64,000 bases of DNA from Nymphaea colorata (taxonomy: Eukaryota > Streptophyta > Magnoliopsida > Nymphaeales > Nymphaeaceae). The stretch lies in assembly GCF_008831285.2 (NCBI RefSeq), contig NC_045139.1, forward strand, positions 29,863,206-29,927,205, given 5' to 3'. Shown one piece after another: positions 24,852 to 35,110 of this stretch; positions within the stretch are counted from its first letter, which is position 1; each line of letters begins with the position of its first letter. The notes under the pieces are model-generated. The model was given only the letters and a program-made list of their open reading frames with translations. It was not told the DNA's origin and did not search any database. Both the position numbers and the translations under genes were made by a program.

Positions 24852-25942
24852 CTTCAAGCCCTTGTACGATGAAAGCGAAACTTATCAGACTCTTTTCGGA
24901 TGAAAAACCAAGTTTTACTTCCGACATGGCCTCCCTGTCCCCGTATATCATCATTTTGAGAAATTTTTGTTCAGCCGCTTCTCTTTTATTCTTAAGACTG
25001 ATAAAAGGCCCCACGTTCCTCAATTTACAAAGATATACTGTAGCTCTTCTTTCTCTTTCTTTAGCGAGTACCAACGATCCACAGGCTTGCGGCCAGCTCT
25101 AGTAAATGACTTCATATTTTCCTGAGAATTGCTTGTGTCTGTTAATGAGAAACAGATAAAATATTACCCGCTATACTGATTTTACAAGAACTTAAGTAGA
25201 GAAGTAAACAAACCATTGTTTAGCAGTTCAGCAGTTGTTTGAAATTATGTTGTAACAGAGTTACAGAAACGAAGCTATGTCTAAAATGATAATGAACAAG
25301 ATTGTTCTTTTTTACTTTTGTTATTGGCCTCGCCAACACCAACGTGCAAGACTCGACTATTGTAGGCTTAGAGAAGCCATTGATGTCTTGTTTAATGTTC
25401 GATGCCTCAGACAAAATTCCAAATCAATTCATCAGTCTACAAAGTAACGGGCAAAAAGTGGAAGTTGTGCAGCCTTTTTAAGATCTACTAACAAGTCGTT
25501 CACCTCGGTGAACTTCACTTGTTTAAAAGATAAATTATCTGATTCATCAAACACGCTCGTGAGTAAAATGTGATCTTAATCTATTATCTTCGTTAAACCG
25601 GCCTATTTATGTATATGTATATCTATATGTGGGTGTGGCTGAGTATTCCATTACTTGATCCAATAAGCATTTGACATTCTACTTTTTTCAACAGAAAAAG
25701 GAAAAGAAAAACAGTGAACGAGAAAAATCCAGAAGCTTGGCTTGTTCTGTAAAAAATATGTTGTAAATAGCTATGAAAGCACATCAAAATATTCCTCGTA
25801 CAACGCGTAACATATTTCACTCCTTCGCATTGGAGCAACCATGCTTCTGAAGCGCGCGTGACTAGAAATGTCTAAAACTTGAAGCCAAATAGCTCCCAGA
25901 GGCACTCCACTATAAAAAAGAAAGAGACACTAAAAATAACGC
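24852..25942. other. Upstream region of annexin copy 2
   Basis: Non-coding, homologous to the region upstream of annexin 1. It should hold the annexin 2 promoter on the minus strand. No further gene is seen. Confidence 0.6.
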
Positions 25943-26014
25943 GACTCCACTGGGGATCGAACCCAGAATCTCTGGTTCCGTAGACCAGCGCCTTATCCAT
26001 TGGGCCATGGAGTC
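25943..26014 (-). tRNA. tRNA-Arg (anticodon ACG), copy B
   Basis: Identical over all 72 bases to the tRNA at 18929-19000, with the same cloverleaf and ACG anticodon. It is the unit B counterpart of copy A. CAA lies just upstream on the minus strand and a T run (ttattttta) lies just downstream. Confidence 0.97.
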
Positions 26015-26098
26015 GTCATTGCGTTGGAAAACATCAATTTTATTTACGTAATTTCATTAGTAAGTTTCTACCTCAAAATAAAAAGATATACTCTGACC

Positions 26099-26170
26099 GA
26101 CTCCACTGGGGATCGAACCCAGAATCTCTGGTTCCGTAGACCAGCGCCTTATCCATTGGGCCATGGAGTC
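26099..26170 (-). tRNA. tRNA-Arg (anticodon ACG), copy C
   Basis: A third identical 72-base copy, 156 bases from copy B start to start. Its flanks differ from those of A and B, although CAA upstream and a T run downstream (about 15-20 bases past the 3' end) are present. It has no counterpart in unit A. Confidence 0.96.
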
Positions 26171-27030
26171 TTTGTTGATGATGTTCCCACATAAAATTGT
26201 AATGGAGCTTAATCATTATGCTTCACCTACATCAGAATTGGAACCGGACTTGTATTTGGGTGAGAAAATTTATGAATTTCAGGACCTATGAGATCCCAAG
26301 TAACTTACTGGATGCTACATTCTATGTGAAACTTGCTTGCGTACGTGTTGAGAAATTCTTGCGTCCAAAATCTTATAACCAATCACTCACGAAGACTGAA
26401 AATTAACATCGAGTCACTTAGGTGTTCGGACTAGACCCTGTCAATGACCCATTTTGATATCTTTGTTGGTATATCACATATTATTAATATAAGAAAGCGA
26501 GAACATGCTTTTACTTTACTAATGCATTTCTTCGAGGGCTTGTCCCTACTCCAACTTTGTCTTTTTTTCTCTGATGATAAAATGTTCTAAGATATAATAT
26601 AAGGACAGATGAATAAGTTCCAAGTTGAATGACACCAATATCAAAGCAAGGGGCCTACACATTAATTCTCTTCCGTTCAAGTTCAAACGGGGGATCCACG
26701 AGTTCGGCCTTATTAAACCGAAAACTTTGTCTTATGAACGACACACGTAATAAAGAATCCAATTACGACACAAGTGTTCCGATTTTTGTGGCTGATATTG
26801 CTAGAGTCCGCGCTTACAATATTCTAAGATTAATTTGGACATTGTAAAAGTCACCAACTGCGGCTTTACCTAATTAGTTTAAGGCAAGTTGGAATTTGTT
26901 AACGTTATTGGCTTTAAAAAAGGATTAGTAACGTGATAATGAGTGGGAGCATGTTTTAAGTTGACAAAAGCAAGGCTAGGTGCCTGACGGAAGACAAGGA
27001 TACATAGCTGTCTCATGAACCCCACAATAC

Positions 27031-27196
27031 ATGCCAAAACTATATATTAAACTTTCTTGACGCATTCTTTTAGTGGGTGTTTGATTTCATGAACATGAAT
27101 CTGACTACAAAGCATGCCAAAACTATATATTAATCTTTTGTTGACGCATTTTTTTTTAGTGGGTGTTTGATTTCATGAACATGAATCTGATCATAG
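27031..27196. repeat. Tandem duplication, 83-bp period
   Basis: Copies 27031-27113 and 27114-27196 share atgccaaaactatatatta and agtgggtgtttgatttcatg. They differ mainly by a T-run length change and a few bases. Confidence 0.9.
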
Positions 27197-27444
27197 TATA
27201 TTAAGGTAGTGCTCCTGTCCATAAAGGAAGATAAGAAACCGGCGAATATTCTACTCTACTTCAGAAAAAATAATGAAGTGAAAGAAGAGCCTAAAAAAAT
27301 CTTGGAAGCAAACATAATATAATCTATAATTTTTTGTGGCAGATGCATGAAATGGTATATTACAGCTCCATCGGCGCAAACGCCTTTACAAATAATTGGT
27401 AGCGTGCAAACAACTTAATAACAAATCTCCCCTAAGAGGGTGTT

Positions 27445-27562
27445 TGTAACAACTCGACCCACTCTTGAGCTCGAGCCCTTAGTTCATTAATGATCTCATT
27501 TTATAAGTCCTTGAAGATCCCTCACAATCTTCGATACAGGACTAAACTTTTGGGGTGTTACA
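27445..27562 (-). mobile_element. Solo LTR of the TRIM family seen at 31285-31740
   Basis: The 118-base segment starts TGTAAC and ends GTTACA and, on the minus strand, matches the LTR of the TRIM at 31.3 kb (gtttagtc, tatcgaagattgtgaggga, ttcaagg-cttataaa). It is flanked by a perfect 5-base target duplication, GTGTT at 27440-27444 and 27563-27567. This is the structure left by recombination between two LTRs. It is shorter than the 190-base LTRs of its relative. It is a non-coding fossil. Confidence 0.9.
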
Positions 27563-30309
27563 GTGTTTGGTAATGGAACATCGCAAAACAGTGTTTCATG
27601 AATGTGCCCCCCAACAAATTGTGGCACATTTTATGTAACCCAACATTCCAAATAACATCGTGTTTCAATTACCAAGAAAGAAAACTTCAAGTATACAATA
27701 AGAAAGTGCAAATACAATCATGATGTTTATTATTTGCCTTTCTGCAATATGTGAATCAATGTTTTAATAATTTTATGAAACACCCTAATGTGTTCTTTCA
27801 TTTTTTTTCTATAGAGATTTTAGGGACCAAAGCTCCAAACTGAATGAAGACTGCTTTTATTTTGGTGCAATTTTTTAGTAGGCATCAAAGATTATATTAT
27901 TGCAGATCATGTTCACCAACCCGAGATTTATTATTGCTCTATTTGATGCCCGGATATGCTATGGGATCCAGGCAAAGACAATGGCCCTTGTTAAAGTGGT
28001 CAGGAAGGAAGGCAAGGTATGAGCTGCTGGTGAGTTTGCAAGTTGGACCCTGCTACACATCAAGATTCAAAAAGCATTCCAGACAGGGGCCGAGGCAGGT
28101 GTGCGCAATGTGTGGGCAGTTGTCCACAAAGTTTCTTACTTTATATTGATACATCAGAGAAAGTTTCTTCGTATATAATTTGGTGCGTCGTAAAAATTAA
28201 AAAAAAATTATAACTAGTGCCCCTTGGCCAGAATTTTCTAGGCTCCGTCATATTTCAAAACCAATTATATCTCAAATGTAATTTCTCTGCATGAAATTAT
28301 TGTAGCAGAATTGAATCATCTATGTTTCCAGCAAATTGAATAATATGTCAACATTTAAAATGTAGTTCAGATTTTCAGTTTGGGTCAAGGTTGTGTTTGT
28401 TTGAGCTTGACTGAATGTCCTCGATACTCTTTACAAAATTCTTTGTAACATTGCAATGTTTGCATCAATTATACGTTCCATCCACCCCAAACAAATACGT
28501 ACGTCCTAAATAAGTACATTTCATGCAGGGGCAAAATGTTGGATTTTTTTCAAGGGCGAACCAAACAGCCTAACCTAACCTAACGAACTTATTCAATTGT
28601 GACCTAGTTCTTCCATACATGATATTATCTGAGATTATATATATATATTTTTGGTATGAATATTGTTTTGGAAGTGTCAATGTCAATATATATAATGAAT
28701 GCTAGGATACGAACAGCTTTCATGCTTCCATGATTCTGAGACGAGCAGGTTTGACAACTGGGAGAAGCAAAATTTTCTTGAGAGAAAAATACCATAAATG
28801 AGACTTAATGGCACGTTGCAAACACGTGATTATGGAATGGGCCCCTGCTGGACATACATATCCAGAGATGCTCAAAACGACACTGGACTGCGTGCCAGGG
28901 TGGTTCCATTATTTCTTCCCCACTCCCTCTATAGTCTGCATTTTATTATTTATGCGCGCACACACACAAATAAGTGCTAATTAATTTCTTACTAATTCAT
29001 TGTTATACGACTGATGTTTTTCTTACGATCTTTTGTGAAAACAATATAAAACAAAATAATTCAGCAAAATATAATCCCTCTCTAAATTTAGGTCAAAAAA
29101 ATCCGATCCGACGTCATTTTTTATATCCGAATTGTCAAACTTTTTTCCATATATCCTGTTGTTTTTTTTAGTTAGATATCATTTCTAAATTGGATTTATT
29201 GACATCCATCCTCAACTTGAAAATTCTAAATTGAGTTTGCACTTGTTATTCTCGTAGCAAAAAAAAAATGTAATGTACATTGTTTATATTTGTTAAAAAA
29301 AAAAACTATAATTGAAATGTATAATTCAGTGGCACTCGCAGCAGCGAAAAGTTAGCTACCCACTCCTTAAAGATGAGGTGAAAAAAGAAAAAAGAAAAGG
29401 GCTGTAAAAGGAATTAATGGTTGATACAGGGGGCATGTTGGGCTGGGTCGGACAAGTTCACCACGATGGGAAAATGCCAACTCTGAGAAAGCAGCTTGAG
29501 TGGGGCTCTGAGTAATGACAGCCTTGTTTCACGCACCGTCCGGACTCCACCCTTCCCACCCATTCATTTAACAGTTCATAAATTAGAGGAGGAAATTTTA
29601 TCCACGCTCCCATCCTTTAGTTGTAATCCAAAATACGGCCCTTACATCCCCGACTACCTAAACATACGGCCATCATTTTTTAATTTTTTTAAAAGATCTG
29701 TCGTTGGCTAATGCACGTTAACCATATGCATTGATCAATGCAATATATGGTTGATATAAGCCCCGTATTAACTAACCTAAATTAATAAAAAAAAATTCAT
29801 TCTTCTCTTTTAAGGCTGATACAAAATGTTGCATGTCGTCGATATACATCATTTTTTAAAATTTTTATATTGTTTTGAATCCTTTTTGACAAAATATCAA
29901 TATATGTAAAACACGGCTTTGCCTCTGAAACACTGTCGAAAATGTGTTTGATCGATGGTTGAAATAGGGTTTTTAAAAACTCACTTTTGGGAAAATGATA
30001 TGTTCTCATATTGAGAAGGGAAGTGAATAACATAAACGGCTTAATTCTTCTTTACATGAAACACCGTGTTTTTGGGAGTATTAGCCAAACATACAAACTA
30101 GGTTTTAAAAAACGAATAGAAAACCATTTTTTTTCAAAACATAGTGTTTGCATTGCAAAAGACTTTGTGACCTTCATAAGCTTCAACAACTCAATTCTTC
30201 AAGAAAACATTTTCCCATCTACTATACAAAGGAAATAATATTTATTATCATTTCATTATTACAACTTGGGGGACTTCCTTTTCATCATAAAAGAAGTCAC
30301 CAAGAATAG

Positions 30310-32260
30310 AAGGTCGATGATACTAAAATGATGCCATATCAAGAGATTACTCGAGCCTTAGTTAGGCAATTTGAGGAATTCTAGCTATTCCATGTCTGAA
30401 GGGAGTTTACTCAATGGGTTTGATCATCACGTTCAAGAAAGCAAACTTATACAGATCTTTCAAAGTTGAGAAACTCACTCAACCACTTCCAAAGCTCAAG
30501 AAAAAGTTAATCAAGTTGAGACCAAGAAAGCACCATGCTATCAAAGTATTAAGGAATACATGGAGACAAAAGAATTTGCTTTTAACCTATCAAGAAAGAA
30601 CAATTAGCTACACAAAAGGTATTTTATCTTACCAAAAGCCCTTGTATAGGCGAAGCTTCAATTCAAAATACTCACAATATCTAGACAAGGACGAAATACA
30701 AGAAGTAATCAAGGAGGTACATGAAGGGATTGTCCCTGGACATGAGAGCAACCAAACCCTAGTGGAGCAATTAATCAGAACATGCTACTATTGGTTGACC
30801 ATGTATAAGCATGTGAAGAGATGCCTCAAATGCCAGATGCAAGGCAATTCAAATCATGTACTGGTGGTCTCTTTACATTCAATAGTACTTGTCATGACTC
30901 TTTTCTGTGCAAACATTCAATGTGGTGGGCCCCATTAACCCATCTGCTTCTAATAGTCACAAATACTTCTTGGCAATGACAAAATACTTTACCAAGTCGC
31001 TTGAAGTTGTCACTCATAATTGTAGCGGCAAAACATGTTGTATTATTCATCTATAAGAACATCATTTAAAGATTTGAAGTGTCACATGACATTGCCTCAA
31101 ACAACAGTTCAGTTTGAAGAATGAACGAGTGAGGGGTTTTTGTACCAAGTTTAGGATCAGACATCACTTCTATGTTGCATATTGTCTTCAAGGAAGTTGT
31201 GAGCGTATTCGCCAATAGGATTTTGATCAGACTATTGAGAATGATCTTGGAAACAAGCCACAACTAATACAAGAAGATTCATAATGTAACATCTCAGAAG
31301 TTTAGTCTCGTATCGAAAATTGTGAGGGATCTTCAAGGGCTTATAAAGGGAAGTTTTAATGAGATAATTGTCCTGATTCCTAGCCTTTTTATGATTGAAA
31401 CCGAAACTGCTAGGAGGCAGGTTGGGATCCGCCGAACCATGGGCCCGAACCGAGGAGTGGGTCGGGTCGTTACAGTGGTATCATAGCAGTTTCAACACTC
31501 GGACCTGGGGTCCCACACGCACGGACGCGTGTGCCTTAAGGGGGGAGGATTGTAACACCCCAGAAGTTTAGTCCCGTATCGAAGATTATGAGGGATCTTC
31601 AAAGGCTTATAAAGGGAAACTTTAATGAGATGATTGTCCTGGTTCTTAGCTTTTTTAGGATTGGAACCGAAACTGCTAGGAGGCGGGTTGGGATCCGTCG
31701 AACCAGGAGCCCGAACCGAAGAGTGGGTTGGGTCGTTACACATAATGTGCTGTAGGCTTACAGATCCACCATTAGAACTCCCACCAATCCTACTTATGCT
31801 GAACTCGTATATGGGATGGATGTTGTCTTGCCGCTATGTGTACAAAAGTTTACATTGAAGTTTGTGTCTGTAGTTGAATTTTCCGTTGATCATTTTCAAA
31901 GGCCAAAACTTTAATTGAAATGCTCATTACCAAAGGTAGATGGTGGTACAATTGGATCTCTTGGATGAAAAGAGGTTGCAAGCAACAAAATATGCAAAAT
32001 CCTATCGATAGAGAGTGACTCTATATTATGTTTAGTCTATCATAGAGCACAAGTTCAAAGGAAACAAAATGGTTCTCAAATATTCTATCCATGGAAGCAT
32101 CGTCCACATAGAAAGTGTGCCGCAACTGAAATGGTCTTTACGTGATCAAGGAAGTCCTCCTTGTGAAATCTTACAGGTTGACTAATGCCAATGGAGTTGA
32201 ACTGCCAAATCTTATAAATGTTCTTCATTTGAAGAATTTCTTTTAATATAATTCAATGTT
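30310..32260 (+). mobile_element. Broken Ty3-gypsy retrotransposon remnant (pol)
   Basis: Decayed pol of a Ty3-gypsy element, readable only in fragments. In order: the end of an RNase H-like region near 30320-30400, then the integrase zinc-binding domain with the HHCC pattern (HEGIVPGHES and CLKCQ, around 30715-30845), traces of the integrase core (30940-31250), and the integrase C-terminal part (31750-32250, with TPTNPTYAELVYGMD and LDEKRLQA). No LTRs, gag or protease were recognised. It is old and broken with many breaks. A younger TRIM has inserted into it. Confidence 0.85.
31285..31740 (+). mobile_element. Complete TRIM (miniature LTR retrotransposon), nested in gypsy
   Basis: Two 190-base direct LTRs (31285-31474 and 31551-31740), each starting TGTAAC and ending GTTACA, flank a 76-base interior. 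A primer-binding site (tggtatcatagc, the initiator-Met tRNA type) follows the left LTR and a polypurine tract (aaggggggagga) precedes the right LTR. A perfect 5-base target duplication, CATAA, lies at 31280-31284 and 31741-31745. The LTRs contain cttataaag, a TATA-like box. They differ at about 21 of 190 sites by eye, about 11%, suggesting insertion several million years ago at commonly used plant rates. It has no coding capacity, as is normal for TRIMs, and looks structurally whole. Confidence 0.95.
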
Positions 32261-33900
32261 TCTATCCTCAATGAAATATGTTCTTTTAATGACTAGACTT
32301 ATCTCTTTCTCTCTCTCTTATCTGACCTCAATGTTCTCATTTCTGCCCTCATGTTGGGGCATTTTTTTAGAACATGAAAAATGTAATAGAATGGCATTAC
32401 AAAGATATGTCAAAACATTTGTTTTGGAAATCACTTTTTGAATAAGAAGAAAATTTCAGGAAAACATGAAGAATTTCATAAAGCCCGCAAGTTTCGAACC
32501 CTAAGAGAAAATTCTAAAGAATTTCAAATTCACAAGGATCTCATAAAAGCATGAATCAACATCTACCTGCCGTCACAAGCAAACAAGTTCACAAGTACCC
32601 AGAGGCAAATGAACACGAGCACCCACAATCTTTACAAGTGTGGATTCTACACTTAGAGGCACAAGTATTTAGAAGTATACAAGCATTTACATGAGCACAC
32701 AAGCATGCAAACATTCATAAGAGTGTTTATACCTTGATGAGAACTTGTCAATGCCATTAAAATGGTAATTCATAATCATGATAAACATGTTAAAAGGAGA
32801 GAATCCTGTCAGGAATATGATATAAACTGTGAGAAAGAAGAATTCCCTGAAATGGAGGAAGTCAAAGTTTAGAAAATGTCACTAACTTCGATGACCCAGT
32901 CGAATGCGAAAGCCAAGTGGAAAAGATGGGAACTAATCCGAGCTAACCAGGTATGGCATTGCAAATGAGCGTGATCTCTCTCATTTGCTAAAATTTTAGG
33001 TGGTCTCTTGGTGCAAAATTTTCATGCAGCCTTCACTTTTTTTTCTGATAGGCTGAATTAGTGAATTTGATTCAAAATTATTAGTGAATTTGATTCAAAA
33101 TTATTAATTTTGAGTCAAGAAAGTGAGCTACTAGTGATGTTGTAGAGGAAATTGTTGTGCGCTGAACATAAAAAAGGACAATGGTAAAGATAGGCCCTTC
33201 TTGACAGTTGTCAGTAAAATAGTGCCGTGTATGTGAAAAATCAGAAGTATAAAGCTTATATTGAAATAACAGCAAATAGGCGGGCCCCTTTGAATGAAGA
33301 TTTCCTTACAAAATCTTGTTAAAGATGGAAGAGCCGGTGGACTGGCGTTTTTTATATAAACTAGTGGCGTTGCTGAGATTGGAATGGAAGAGGTCAGGCG
33401 ACTGACGCTCAACAACAGTCGGATCGTGGCCACAAATCAGATTTTCCGGGGAAGAAAATCTCACGACAATTCTGGAAATCTCCGATATATATATACATAT
33501 TATATTTATCTGTAAAATATTATTATATATTGTTTTGAAAATAAAAAAAAAAACAGCTGAACAATGAGAAAAAAATTCTAAAATATTAAAAGTAATAAAG
33601 AGTAAATTACGTATGACGCGTCGCATCATCGAACAAGTGGGTCACTCAGATATATATATGGACATTATTTAACTAGACGGAGTACTGGTTTTTATCACGT
33701 TATTATTTTGTAAAATACATGTTCGACATAAAATAGTGTGCTATGCTGATATGGAAAATATCGTGAGTTTATGCCAATTAATTTAAACGTTAAGAAGAAA
33801 AGCCTTGCGATACAAAGAGAAGCCTTACAAATTAGAATGTTGGGGTGGTAAAATACATTTAAAGTTTTTTATAGTCACTTCTTTAAATTCTTTTCTCATT
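32261..33900. other. Spacer between the gypsy remnant and the LNK2 promoter
   Basis: No gene is recognised. It contains a small 23-bp repeat, short A/T runs and AT-rich patches near 33490-33600. Confidence 0.6.
33058..33103. repeat. Tandem repeat, two copies of 23 bp
   Basis: The unit ttagtgaatttgattcaaaa is repeated immediately, at 33058 and 33081, with no mismatch seen. Confidence 0.9.
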
Positions 33901-33931
33901 TGTTCCCATCTTTTCCAAGTTATCGTCGCGA

Positions 33932-33940
33932 AGATATTTT
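33932..33940 (-). promoter_or_regulatory. Evening element (AAAATATCT) upstream of LNK2
   Basis: agatatttt on the plus strand is the reverse complement of the evening element, the site bound by CCA1/LHY/RVE MYB proteins. It lies about 1.18 kb before the LNK2 start codon and about 350 bases before the likely transcript start. LNK genes are known clock-controlled genes, so the site is plausible, but a 9-mer can occur by chance. Confidence 0.6.
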
Positions 33941-34103
33941 TCCCCGTTTTGTGGACCAGAGTGGAGCGGCCTCTTTCATGGACTCGGAGGCAAGCTCACC
34001 GTAGCACGTTAGGCGCGGCCCTTACCTCACCAGCCCTCAGTCTTGACTGGAAGCGGGGCTTCGTGGTTTTTTTTTTTTTTTTTTTGCTGCGGACGCCAAA
34101 ATC

Positions 34104-34109
34104 CACGTG
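34104..34109. promoter_or_regulatory. G-box (CACGTG) upstream of LNK2
   Basis: The context ccacgtgg is a palindromic G-box extended to 8 bases. In plant promoters this core is bound by PIF-type bHLH and HY5-type bZIP light regulators. Confidence 0.6.
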
Positions 34110-34245
34110 GCATTAATCTGATGGTTGGTATTAAAAAATCAGCCAATGGGAGACGAGCAAGGGATCGCATCTCCCTTCCCCTCTCTTGTCCACAAGTTTC
34201 GTCCTACCGCTACACGTTTCCGCCAGCCCACTCCCCTAGAGCTGC

Positions 34246-34251
34246 CACGTG
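34246..34251. promoter_or_regulatory. Second G-box (CACGTG) upstream of LNK2
   Basis: The context gccacgtgtc is a strong ABRE/G-box form. It lies 142 bases from the first G-box and about 45 bases before the CT tract. Confidence 0.6.
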
Positions 34252-34289
34252 TCGTTTACTCTTCCCCGCTTCTCTCTCTAGCGCCTCTC

Positions 34290-34312
34290 CCTCTCTCTCT
34301 CTCTCTCTCTCT
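34290..34312. repeat. (CT)n tract at the probable LNK2 transcript start
   Basis: About 23 bases of uninterrupted CT. CT-rich stretches near transcription starts and in 5' leaders are common in plants (Y patch). It marks the likely beginning of the leader but does not prove it. Confidence 0.9.
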
Positions 34313-35110
34313 AGAGTCGACAAAGGGAGTGAGGATGAGGAAGCTCGAGGGTTCGAAATTCTGCGTCTGCTTCCGTCTCTTGGTTTTCTGAGGGAGTTTG
34401 TATCGGTACTTATTGGCGTCTGCGCGGTAAAAAACAGTTTTTGGATTTCGTTTCCTTCCCTACTTTTCTTGTTTGGCCGTCTTCCTGAACTGTCTGTCTC
34501 GTATTTCTCTCTTCTCTGCTGCTAGGGTTTCTGTCTCTTGGTTCGTTGGTTGTTCCTTCTTCCTTCTCGTTCTTCGTCTGCGGTTGTTTTTGTTGCCGTT
34601 GGTGGCGAGAAGGCTGTTGCGAGGCGGGTTTCGATCCTCGGCTCTTGTCTGTGTTCCGGGGTTTTCTTTCTTGGAGAGGTATCGGCGCTAAGACCAGGAA
34701 GCGGCAAGATGATTCTGGACTACGGCTAGATTTCCTGCTTACTTTGCGAGTGCTGGTCGTGGTGGGCGGGCTCCGCTTCTTAGCTCTGACTGCAGCGTTT
34801 GGAGGTTAGGGTTTGCTGGGCCTGGGGATTGCTTCTCTTTGTGGTGGATTTTGGGCCTGGCTTGCGGTTTGTTGGTTGGTGAAATAGATCGGTCTTACGA
34901 GTCGGAGAATCGTGAGGGCGTTTCTTGCTTACGGTGTCGTGGTAGATCGATGGTTTTTGAAGGTACGTCCCTTCTGCTTCCCGCTTCTTTTCTGGTAATT
35001 TTGATTGATGAAGGTTGCAGTGAGTTCTTGTGGAGGTGAATAGTTTTTTCGGTTTGTGCTTCTAGGGGATTGGAGACTGGTGGCTAGATGAGGGATTTGT
35101 GACTCTAATA
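34313..35110 (+). other. Probable long 5' leader of LNK2
   Basis: A GC-richer stretch between the CT tract and the LNK2 start codon at 35111, with no recognised protein. It has several upstream ATGs, including 34335 and 34709. A possible leader intron runs from a gtacgt donor near 34963 to an acceptor tgcttctag near 35066. If transcribed from near 34290 the leader is about 800 bases. The extent is inferred. Confidence 0.5.
34709..34729 (+). other. Possible upstream ORF in the LNK2 leader (6 codons)
   Basis: ATG to TAG encoding MILDYG. It would lie in the leader if the transcript begins near the CT tract. Small upstream ORFs can reduce translation of the main ORF; conservation is unknown. Confidence 0.25.

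Larger units (their letters stand above)
19933..26014. repeat. Segmental duplication, unit B (annexin + tRNA-Arg)
   Basis: Second unit of the tandem duplication, about 6.1 kb, colinear with unit A. Offsets are 6948 bases at the annexin stop, 6916 at its start and 7014 at the tRNA, showing many small indels outside exons while all five exons keep identical lengths. Confidence 0.85.
26171..30309. other. Gene-free AT-rich spacer
   Basis: Apart from the 83-bp tandem repeat and the solo LTR listed separately, I recognise nothing. Open frames here (for example 26629-26847, 27844-28149 and 29496-29711) are short, have no family resemblance and are probably chance. Confidence 0.6.

Noticed and set aside
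27844-28149. 101-codon open frame
   Set aside because: No family resemblance, AT-rich intergenic setting, no promoter or splice evidence.
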